Of a DNA stretch of 52,235 nucleotides, positions 9,978 through 19,650 are shown piece after piece. Under the pieces are notes generated by a model. That model had not been told where the DNA came from, ran no database searches, and saw only the letters and a program-made list of their open reading frames with translations. Positions within the stretch are counted from its first letter, which is position 1. Every line of letters starts with the position of its first letter. This DNA is from Chalciporus piperatus. Lineage: Eukaryota > Basidiomycota > Agaricomycetes > Boletales > Boletaceae. The stretch lies in NCBI GenBank assembly GCA_038093975.1, contig JBBPTG010000170.1, positions 1-52,235 on the forward strand, read 5' to 3'. Made by a program: the position numbers and the translations under genes.

Positions 9978-10690
9978 TTACACACCATTCCCCACCTCCT
10001 ACCAGCATTCACGAACCATCCAGCATCGAAACGAACAACCGCGACCACGAGAAACAGCCGAACTGAAATAGGTGAGTCAAGCAAAACAGTGTTCGCACAA
10101 GAATGATCAGAAAGCGTCGCACGCGACTGCGGATGCACGGAGATTGTCGAGGACGACAAGATGCGTCAAAACGCGTCGATCGAAGGGGAGAAAAAGTTAA
10201 CGAGGATGTTCGAGTGATCGGCGCGGGGTCGACAAAAGCGGTCAGTACGACACGACGAGCGAAGATGACGTACCAGAGACATCCCCATACCATCCCCCAT
10301 TCCCAACACTCTCGAGTCATCCGGCATCTAGACGAGTGACTGCGAAGATGAAAACAAGGCAAACACATGATGTGATTGCACGGACGCACGAGTGGATGTG
10401 TTCGCCGTCGACCTGGCAGCGGTTTTATCTGTGGACGTTTCTGCGCCGCGGTCGTATTGTGTGTTTGTGATCGTGAGTTGTGAAGTTGCGAAGTCAGGCA
10501 GGGCGGACTTACGAAACAGCAGTGTGCGACAGAGACCCGAACTTTTCCTGATGTATACACTCTCGACGCGTGATCTCTGCGAGCATTAAGCTCGTCGCTC
10601 GTGCTGCTTGACCTGTTTCTCTCCCCCTCGAGCAACACGCTCTGGTGATTGTTAGTAGGTGAGTTCCTGTCCACATTTCTGTTCACATTG
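9890..10690. repeat. Degenerate ~300-bp duplication, otherwise no recognisable gene
   Basis: The segment around 9930-9975 (CACGACGAGCGAGGATGAC) recurs at about 10245-10285 (CACGACGAGCGAAGATGAC). Flanking similarity includes GAGAAAAGGTT / GAGAAAAAGTT and runs of CCCCATAC/CATTCCCC. It looks like an old tandem duplication. Candidate frames on both strands are Arg/Ser-rich and unconvincing. From 10690 to 10920 I see no feature. Confidence 0.4.
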
Positions 10691-10921
10691 GCGTCAACGG
10701 ACGTGTTCGCTGTGGTTGTTGCAGCGGTCTTGTCCGTCCCTTTTAGAGTAGTCCCAAGCGAAGTTGGAACTATTTGGGGAACAAGAGTGTGTTTCTGCCA
10801 CTTGTCTGCTTATCCACTGTTTCCACAGCCTTCAACTTCATCACGCACGTATTTCTACCCAAGATGAGTTTTTTTCTTCTCTCCCGTTCTTTTCTTTCAC
10901 ACCCAACCAAGTTTTAGTAAC

Positions 10922-12215
10922 ATGCCCACCTCCACCCGCTCAAACAAATGTGCTGCCCCTGCGCCCAGGCCGGTGAGGGCTCAACAGCCCCGCCGGCCTT
11001 ACTAGGTGAGTTTCCACTCCCCCACCACCACATCCACTTACCTCGAGCATAGCTGCTCGTGCCCCACCATCACCTCCTACCTTCAACACCCACTCGAACA
11101 TGGTCGGCGAGGGCTCAACAGCCCCGCCAGCCTCACTAGGTGAGTTTTCACTTACCCACCACCACATCTACTCACCACAGACCCCCTCCACAGCTCCCCA
11201 CCACTTTTTATGAGCCGGCGAGCTCGTTCGCGCACGCCGCCACCTCACAACACCTCCCGCACCTCCTCCCAACTCAAGGCCTCTAACCCAACATCAAAAC
11301 ACAGCTGGGAAGGGCTCGACAGCCCCGCCGCCATCATCAGGTGAGTTTCCACTCACCTACCACCACATGTACTCACCACAGACCCCCTCCACAGCTCCCC
11401 ATCGCTTTTTCACGAGCCAGCGAGCTCGTTCATGCACGCCGCCATCTCACACGACCACTCGGGCTGCTTGCCCCATCACCACCACCATCCACCTCCTCGA
11501 ACTCAAACAACGAATTAGTTCTCTCCTCAAGTCCCTGGAAGATGACCTCCAGATCAAGAAAGGGTTGATCGACTATGTAAGTTCCATTCCTTTCAATGAC
11601 AATGTACTGTACTACTAAAAATCTGTACAGGCCAGGGAAAAGTTACACAGGTTCAGGGTGAGCTGGTGGCGAAGGCATGCTATGCAGTCCCTGCTGCATA
11701 CAGACTACCTGGTGGACTCAAGGGGGAATTGAGCGGTAGGTTTCGTCTCTCTTAATTTTCAATTGCTGACATTCAAGTTCACAGGTGGAATGCGTCCTTG
11801 TAGGCTTGATTGATGGGGAACCTCAAGAGTTCAACGACACAGTTTTCAGGCCAAGGTATATAGTTTTTCAAGTTGTAGTCGACACTTATTTTTACTATCC
11901 ATATTCAGATGGAAGCACTACATGAAGATGCTCCAAGAATTTGAGGCAAAGTGCCCAACCTATCTGGAAGGCATTCAAAAGAGGATCCAGGAGGACACCA
12001 GGTCAGTTCTCACTGATTTTTGACAAGACATTGCTGATTTTTAACGATACAGAGTGAACCCAGTGTCATTGTCAGGCCTTTCCTTTGATTTCGCCAGTCT
12101 GGAGACCAACGCCAAAACCTCCAATGCTACTGCCACCACCACCATCCCCATCCCCATCCCCGCTACTACCACAGCTAACACTGCCATTTCTGCTGCTGAT
12201 ACCCCCGTCGTTTAG
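10922..12215 (+). CDS. Hypothetical multi-exon gene, possibly decayed
   Basis: The 3' half shows clear exons with GT-AG introns of about 50-60 nt. One encodes ELKQRISSLLKSLEDDLQIK ending at about 11577, then VQGELVAKACYAVPAAYRLP. The next begins at 11786 (VECVLVGLIDGEPQEFND), followed by WKHYMKMLQEFEAKCPTYLE and a Thr/Ile/Pro-rich last exon from about 12051 ending at TAG 12213-12215. The ATG at 10922 is a plausible start, but the 5' region consists of repeated splice-like units and its exon use is uncertain. I could not make all phases agree across the exon ending near 11730, so either a splice site is misjudged or there is a frameshift. The family and function are not recognised. Confidence 0.5.
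10965..11475 (+). repeat. Three tandem exon/intron-like units
   Basis: The motif GGGCTCAACAGCCCCGCC followed by a donor-like GTGAGTTT and then an acceptor-like CTCACCACAG recurs at about 10977, 11110 and 11309. The second and third units stay similar for about 180 bp, including CCCCCTCCACAGCTCCCC and GCGAGCTCGTTC. Confidence 0.75.
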
Positions 12216-12600
12216 ATTTATTGTTTTGATTGTTTTACTTTTCATTTCATCATGTATTATATTAGCACCGAATTCAGCCTGAAGTATTTTAACTCAAGTG
12301 TGATATTTTGACATCAAGAGTAAAAAATGGCGCCATATGGAAAAGCCCCCAGTTGTTTTTTCACTTTTCCATTTGGTGCACATTGTGCACATATCACTTA
12401 TATTGATAGAGGCCTTTTACATGTCTACAGGCCCTGCTATATGATGCACTATAGTTGGGTACTTTTCCCTTTTTGCCATATGGCCCATAGTGCACAAATA
12501 ACATCAAATAAGATGAGGGATTGAGTTGACGGTTGATGTATGCTCTTGCTCCTCCCAAGAGCTCTCATCAGCTTCAGTCTCCATAAGCTCTATGATCTGT
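12216..12600. other. Non-coding spacer with a CATATGG near-palindrome
   Basis: After the gene end I see no coding sequence. GCCATATGG at about 12331 and again at about 12475, with TTTTCC/GGAAAA-type sequence between, hints at a small imperfect inverted repeat. It may be a degraded MITE. Confidence 0.3.
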
Positions 12601-15600
12601 GGGACATAGTGGCGCAGACATCTCCTGTATCAATTGGAGCTTTATACGAAAAAATCGAATCCCAACCACCCGACTCAAAACCCCTATTTGAGTCTGAAAC
12701 GTCGACCAGACCGCAAACAAAAGTGGAATGATACTCTTCACCACCACCCTCTTCCTCAACATCGAAGGAATCGCACAAGAAGTGATCTTCCACATCATGA
12801 ACTGCGGAAACGAAAACATCATCCTAGGTCTCCCATGGCTTGAAAAAGCTAACCCAACCATCGACGAGTCAAAGAAGTTATATACCATACATGCTGCGGC
12901 CTGTAAAGCCAACGACCAACTCTTCACTCGACCTACCCCTCCTCCTCGACACTCTTACGTAACCCCAGAAACCGACAAACAACTCTATGACTACCTGGAC
13001 TGTGAGACCGAATCCACCTTCCTTAACCGCGCCTACGAGAACCATACCCTCAACCACATTATTCGTTGTGGTTCACGCTTTGTCCCCAATCATGTTGTCG
13101 CTCGCCTTACCCAAGCTACAGAACTCGCCATCGCGGCCGAACTGGCCAAACCTAAACCTATCCTTCCAAAAGAATATGTCAAATACACCTCGGTCTTCGA
13201 CGAACCCTCAGCTGGTCACCTTCCTCTATCTCGGGTGTACGACCACAAGATCAACCTGAAGGAATCCTTCGTCCCTAAGATTGGAAAACTTTATCCGCTA
13301 TCTTCAGATAAAAAGAAAGCCACAGAAGACTTCCTCAAAGAGAACCTGCGTACGGGAAAGATACATCTTTCCAATTTCCCCCAAGCTTCCCCTTCTTCTT
13401 CATCAAAAAGAAGGACGGAAAACTCCGCCCCTGCCAAGACTATCGGTATCTCAATGAACATACTACCCGTGGTGCATACCCACTTCCTCTCATCGGAGAT
13501 CTCGTTGACAAACTGAAAGACGCCAAAGTCTTTACCAAGTTCGATGTACGATGGGGTTACAACAATGTCTGCATCAAAGACGGACACCAATGGAAGGCCA
13601 CTTTTCTCACCCACAAAGGCCTCTTCGAACCGACCGTGATGTTCTTCGGACTGAACAACTCCCCGGCCACCTTCCAACGCTTCATGAACGAACATGATAG
13701 CTGAAGGATGGCTCGTCATCTATATGGATGACCTTCTCATCTTCTCCCCCGATGATACTACTCACACCGCTCGCACGCAACAAGTCCTCGAACAGATGCA
13801 AGAGCTAGATCTCCATCTTCGTTTGGAAAAATGCAACTTTGCCGTAAACGAGGTAGAATATCTCGGCATGATCGTCTGCCCCGGAGAGCTTGCCATGGAT
13901 CCCGTCAAACTTGACGGCATCTCTCAATGGCCCATTCCCACTACAGTTAAGGAAGTTCGCTCATTCCTTGGCTTCGCCAACTTCTACCGATGTTTTATCC
14001 CAAACTACTCCTTAGTCGCCCGCCCTTTGATCGATCTGACCAAAAAGGATCGTCGATGGGATTGGAGCAATGCCTGCCAAGATGCCTTCGCTCGCCTGAA
14101 ACAGATATTCCTGGCGAAACCTGGCTTACGCTTCCCAGATCTCTCTAAACCTTTCGCCATCGCAACTGATGCCTCCAAATTTGCCTCTGGAGGTATACTC
14201 TTCCAACCCGACACCAACAGTGATTGGCACCCCTGTTCTTACCTCTCCCAGTCATTTGGTGACGCTGAACGGAACTATGATATCTATGATCGTGAACTCC
14301 TCGCTGTGATTCGCGCACTGAAAACCTGGCGACATTATCTCCATGGCTCTCCCTTCCCTGTCCAGGTGTTCACTGATCACAAAAACCTGACCTACTTCCG
14401 CCAACCCCAAAATCTGAACCGTTGACAAGCCCGCTGGCTCCTTGATCTTGCCAACTTTGACCTGAAAATGATTCATGTTCCTGGCTCGTCCCTCGCCGGT
14501 CCTGATGCCTTATCAAGGCGCACTGATCACTTTCCCACTAACGCCGATGACAATGCGGGTACCACTCTACTACCACCCTCTCTATTTGTCCGCGTCATTG
14601 ACGCCGCCATGAACAACCACATTTCCAGTCTTTCCAACAATGATCCATTTCTCCTCACCGCATTACAAGCCATTGACGGCGATATCCCTGCGCCATTCCG
14701 ATCCCGGTTGGCTGACTGGCAAATGACTAATGGTGTCCTGACCTACCAAGGTCGCGTTTACATCCCGCCAGACAGGAACTTATGTCGCACTGTCGTTCAA
14801 CGCTGCCATGATCACCCCACTGCCGGCCATCCGGGTTATCTCAAGACTAGACAGCTAGTTGCCGCCGAATTCTGGTGGCCTGGGCTTGCACAGTTCGTCC
14901 GCAAATATGTTGAAGGATGCGCAACCTGCCAACAGAATAAGGCAAACACACACCCGACTACTCCCCCTTTAATGCCCATACCGTCAAAGAGCTCTAAACC
15001 GTTCCAGCAAGTGTCTTGTGACCTGATCACCGACCTGCCCATTTCCAATGGCTTCGATTCGCTATTGGTTGTGGTCGGCCACGGGCTTACGAAGGGGGTA
15101 ATTCTCTGCCCTACCAAAAAAACTGTCACCGCCGAAGGGATTGCCTCTCTCTTTTTCCACAAAGTCTACCTGAGGTTCGGACTTTACAACAAAATCATCA
15201 GTGACCGAGGACCACAATTCACATCTGAGTTCGCTCGTGAACTAGGACGAATCCTTGGATACGACCTTTCCCTCTCCACCGCCTATCACCCCCAGTCTGA
15301 TGGGGAAACTGAACATGTCAACCAGGAAGTAGAAACCTATCTCCGAATCTACTGCGGAGATAACCCCATATCCTGGGCTGATTCTATCTCCCACGCTCAA
15401 TTTGCACACAATCATCGATCCCACTCTGTCACCAGCAAATCCCCGTTTTATCTCATGATGGGATATGAACCCTGTCCCCTTCCTTCGACGATTGCCAACT
15501 CCGCTCTACCCGCTGTCGAACTTCGCCTTCACTCCCTCACTGCTGCCAGAGACGAAGCACTCGCCTCGCACGAGCTTGCCAGACAAGTGATGTCCGCACG

Positions 15601-16087
15601 AACTCGACAGAAGTTCAAACCATTCGCCAAAGGAGACAAAGTCTGGCTAGAGGCAAGAAACCTCAAATGATCCCTTACCTCCCCAAATTTTGCCCCGAAA
15701 CGAGAAGGACCCTTTACCATTACACAGGTCCTATCTCTGCTATCTTATAAACTCCGCCTCCCACAAACGTGGAAGATCCACCCCGTGTTTTATGCTTCTC
15801 TGTTATCGCCCTATCGCAAAAACCCCATCCACAGACCGAACTTCCCGGCTCCACCACCTGACTTGATAGAAGGCAAAGAAGAGTATGAGATCGAAAAGAT
15901 TCTCCGACACCGAAGTTTCTCCGGATGCCACTCGTACCTGGTTCGCTGGAAGAGATATACTGCTGACAAAGACCGCTGGCTTAAAGCAGTAGACCTTACC
16001 CACGCCAAGAACGTTCTTGAAAACTATAAGAAAGCTCATCCATCTGCCTTCCCTTCTTCCTCAAGATCTCCATCTTCTGTCAAATGA
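12600..16087 (+). pseudogene. pol: 5'-truncated Ty3/gypsy pol of E3
   Basis: The recognisable frame begins inside the protease (NIILGLPWLEKANP) and lacks the catalytic DSG part, gag and the 5' LTR. It continues through RT (YMDD near 13720), RNase H (ATDASKFASGGIL), integrase with a zinc domain (GCATCQQNK) and DDE core (ISDRGPQF, SDGETEHVNQE), and a C-terminal chromodomain (SYLVRWKRYTADKDRW). Damage: a one-base loss near 13389 and a one-base gain near 13692 put about 300 bp out of frame; TGA at 14423-14425 replaces the conserved Arg of RRQARW; TGA at 15668-15670 falls after ARNLK. The integrase VVVDHG-type motif reads VVVGHG. Pol ends at 16087, 19 bp before the next ORF. Confidence 0.9.
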
Positions 16088-16105
16088 AAAACTCGTCGAT
16101 AAAAC

Positions 16106-16518
16106 ATGTCCGCTCCCGCTACCCCCTCTGTTACTATAGACTCTACTACTATCTCTTCTGTCTCCTCTTTAACTTCATTCCCCTTATCTTCTCCCACTTA
16201 TCCACCTGGCCTACCTATCTCGTTGTTGCCCATGTCCCCTACTCGTCCTCCCACACCCAGTTACTCCATCGCTGCTGATGCCGGCTGGAGCAATGGCTGG
16301 GAAACCCCTAGGGAAGAAGTTGCTGTTCCAACTTCCCTCGCCAATACCTCTGCCCCTCCAGTTGTCTCCGTCGACCTTCCTCTTTCCGCTCATCGCCTCC
16401 GTGATGAACTCATGGACACCACAATCATGGATAGGATGTCTTGTTATCTCCTTGACTCGCGCCTAGCCGTCCCCATCAGCGCTCACTTGGACCTTGGGTC
16501 CCCACTCTTCGCACTTTA
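16106..16518 (+). pseudogene. E3 post-pol ORF, 5' part, interrupted by the 14.5-kb transposon
   Basis: The frame opens at ATG 16106, just after the E3 pol stop. It encodes a Ser/Thr/Pro-rich N-terminus and then a short conserved-looking segment (SAHRLRDELMDTTIMDRM). It is broken at 16518 by the DNA transposon and continues in frame at 31020. Removing the element and one TA leaves an open frame of 1146 nt (381 codons plus stop). Confidence 0.8.
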
Positions 16519-17800
16519 CATCAGCAAGACTGTAAAAAGTCTGAAATGACTGGAGCTTACTGGTCTGACTGGAGCCAGTCAGACCAGTAAGCCAGTAGCC
16601 AAGTGCCCCAGTCATCCAGTCAGATCAGGAAGCCAGTAGCCAAGTGCCCCAGTCATCCAGTCAGATCAGTAAGCCAGTAGTCCAGTGAGTCAGTGCTCCA
16701 GTAATCTCAGTAGTCTCAGTCATCCAGTTATTTAGTTACCAAGTAATCTCAGTAGTCTCAGTCATCCAGTCATTCAGTCACCAAGTTATTTCAGTGGTCT
16801 CAGTGGCCAAGTGCTCCAGTGTTCCAGTCATCCAGTCAACCCAGTGTGGCAGTGCTCCAGTCATCCAGTCATCCAGTCAACCCAGTGTGGCAGTGCTCCA
16901 GTCATCCAGTCATCCAGTCAACCCAGTGTGGCAGTGCTCCAGTAGCTCAGTCATTCAGTAGCCAAGTGTTCCAGCCATCCAGTAACTCAGTCATTCAGTA
17001 GCCAAGTGTTCCAGCCATCCAGTAACTCAGTCATCCAGTAGCCAAGTATTCTAGTCATTCAGATATTCCAGTAGCTTAGTGAGCCAGTGAGCCAGTGAGC
17101 CAGCCAGCCAGTCAGCAATCCTGACAGTACTCCAGTCACCTCAGTCATCCAGTCATCCAGTCATCCAGTTGTCCAGTCATCTAGCTGTCCAGTCATCCAG
17201 TTGTCCAGTCATCTAGCTGTCCAGTCATCTAGCTGTCCAGTGCTTCAGTCATCCAGTAACCCCAGTGGTCCAGTGGTCCAGCAGTCCAGTCATCCAGTCA
17301 GCCAGTCCCTTAGTCAGCCAGTCAGTCAGTACTTCCAGCAGTCCAGTCATCCAGTCATCCAGTAGGCCAGTCAACCAGTTATCCTGTAGCTCAGTAGTCC
17401 AGTAGTCCCAGTAGCCAAGTCATCCAGTCAGCCAGTGATCCAGTAGTCCAGTCCCTTAGTCAGCCAGTCAGTCAGTATTTCCAGTAGCCAAGTTAACCAG
17501 TCAATCAGTCAACCAGTAATCTAGTTGTCCAGTAGCCAAGTCAACCAGTCACCCAGACAATCAGTCAACCAGCAATCTAGTAGTCCAGTAGCCAAGTCAT
17601 CCAGTCAGCCAGTAATCCAGTAGTCCAGTCCCTTAGTCAGCCAGTCAGTCAGTATTTCCAGTAGCCAAGTTAACCAGTCAATCAGTCAACCAGTAATCTA
17701 GTTGTCCAGTAGCCAAGTCAACCAGCGATCCAGTCAAGCAGTAATCTAGTAGTCCAGTAGCCAGGTCATCCAGTAGCCAAGTCAACCAGTCAACCAGCAG
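16519..17800. repeat. Left terminal inverted repeat, CCAGTCA-type array
   Basis: After the terminal sequence comes a perfect hairpin at 16555-16592 (18-bp arms GCTTACTGGTCTGACTGG around AG). About 1.2 kb of short direct repeats follow, built from CCAGTCATCCAGTCA, CAGTAGCCAAGT, CCAGTAGTCCAGT and similar. The right end carries the same array inverted. Such arrays are good candidates for transposase-binding sites, as in the subterminal repeats of CACTA elements. Peptides read from it are repeat artefacts. The inner boundary is approximate. Confidence 0.9.
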
Positions 17801-17809
17801 CTCAATATT

Positions 17810-18640
17810 CCAATACATCAGTAACATAGTTACCCAGTCATTCAGCATGTCAGTGACTCAGTGACTCTGTCATTGAATTCCCAAGCCCTATTCAATCTAT
17901 TCAGAGCAGTAAAATGATTTCAGTGCTACAGGAGTCTAGGTGTTCAACACCCAAATCAACACGCCGCGCCCATGAAAATCAACATCAAGTTGAGGAACCC
18001 ATAGCCCAACAAACACGGATCCGTCAATCCCCTATTCGCTCCCGACTCCCTATTCCTCTCTCCCCACCACCTCAACATCACCATCGCCGAAACGGAAACA
18101 ATTTGTTGAAATCCGGTGACGAGAAAAAAGAAGAAGAAATCAGCTTTGGAAGCTGCTTGGAGGCCTCCATTTTGACGCGGCCTTATTTGCTGTGTTCTTT
18201 GGAGAGACGGGTACTGGTTGCTTGATGGACGGGAGGGAGGGGTGCGATGACGACTTGAGTGAAGCTTTCCCATCGAATGGCTTTCTCAGTGACGGAATCA
18301 ATGTCAGCGGTGAACGTGGGCGCGTCACTGTCGTTCGTCGTCGGCGTCGCAACACCATTCGAACGAGCAGGCGTCGTCGCTCTGCTGGTTGCACCAGACG
18401 ATGACCCACCCATAGCATGATTTTGACTGAGGCACGCGCGTTAGCCTCTAATGATACAAACCACTCAACGAAAAAAATACAGATCCCGCGGCGGGGGTAG
18501 ACGAGTTGATTGCTTGAGGTAGGCAATGCTGTTGGTGACGAGTATGCGGGACTTGGTGGCCAGAATACTTGAGGACCAATGAGTGGTCTGAAGAGGCTCC
18601 CATGTCAAACTTGTGGGAAGGGGAAGGCAGATAACCTACC
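17810..18640. other. Sub-terminal segment, possibly a further captured fragment
   Basis: Between the left inverted repeat and the SEC26-like fragment there is about 0.8 kb I cannot assign. On the minus strand some stretches look coding (TFTADIDSVTEKAIRWESFT near 18300; TNSIAYLKQSTRLPPRD near 18510), but no continuous frame is evident. It may be another host-gene piece. Confidence 0.3.
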
Positions 18641-18649
18641 AGAAACATG

Positions 18650-19650
18650 GCGAGCCACATGGCTTTTGATGCTCCCGAGCGTCCCCGTTAATTTTTCGGT
18701 GATCGTAGGTCGGAGAGACGGAAATTTCTCGACCACTTCTCGAACGAACGCGACGACGTCGAGTGCAGACGGGTTGTTGGAGTCGCCGAGGAAGTCCATC
18801 AGCGCATGTACGACGCTCGCTGCCACCTCTGAGAACTTGATCGCCATGACGTGGATGCTTTGAATCAGAAGTTGTCGGTACTCGGGTGCCTGGGGGGGGG
18901 GGGGGAAAGGTGAGCTATCGGATGGGCATTGCGAGGGGAGCAAAAACCTTGTCGTAATCTTGATCCTGAGTGCGCTGCAGCTGTTTCTTGAGGAACAAGA
19001 CGACCTCTTCTATATTCCGGGTCGACGTCATACTCAGCACGATGCTCATCGCTTTTCGGCGGACCTCCATGTCGGCACTATTCCAGATGTCAGTCGCGTG
19101 GAACGAGATAATATCTCATTCTGGACCTGCCTTGAGAGGACCTGCAGTACATCCATGATGAGTCCGTCCAGGACCGATCCGTGCCTTGAACGAAGGGCAT
19201 CCAGTCTGTCAAGGACGATGAGCTTGACATTGTTGTCCGATTCCTTGATCACGAGGTTGACGAGGCATGACGCTGCAGCTATTGACATCCATCCTTCAGT
19301 CGATGGATGAAGCTGCCGATGAGCCCGACAACGTACCTTTGACTGCAGCAGTATTCTGGGTCAGCGCAGTGAGCGTTGTTGCCGCTTCATACTTGACCGT
19401 GTGCGATGACGAGTTGAGAAGCTCGAACATGCAACGAACATATCGAGCTAGTCGTCATCGAAAAATGTTAGGAAAATGGTGTGACATGTTGCTCTCACTT
19501 GCCTTGTGGGTGGAGTCGTTTGTGCAATCCATTCTCGCGACCTCGATGACGGCCATCTGTAACCCTTCATCCATCGAGGTGACGCCATCCCATACGCTTC
19601 GTAGCCACTCGACCGCTTTATTCATAGCTACGTTGGCGAGGAATTGCCTG
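18650..19650 (-). pseudogene. SEC26: Captured fragment of coatomer subunit beta (SEC26/COPB1)
   Basis: In minus-strand order the segments [56 protein letters not shown], and later QLLIQSIHVMAIKFSEVAAS with ALMDFLGDSNNPSALD match the N-terminal HEAT-repeat half of the COPI beta subunit as I know it. The protein coats retrograde Golgi vesicles and is essential in yeast. Here only an internal part is present. It lacks both ends, keeps intron-like gaps, has a weak or mutated donor (GCAAGT) near 19530 and a long G run at about 18895. It abuts the RAX2 fragment directly and lies inside the transposon, so it is a captured copy rather than the resident gene. Confidence 0.85.

Noticed and set aside
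16519..16550. Classic CACTA terminus
   Set aside because: The element ends CATCAG..., not CACTA or CACTG, although ACTGTAAAAAG lies ten bases inside. The match to the relic at 51241 includes CATCAGCAA, so the outer bases belong to the element.
16819..17001. Short peptide ORFs in the CCAGTCA arrays
   Set aside because: Equivalent frames occur in the inverted copy at 30627-30809 only because the DNA repeats. Composition is pure repeat.
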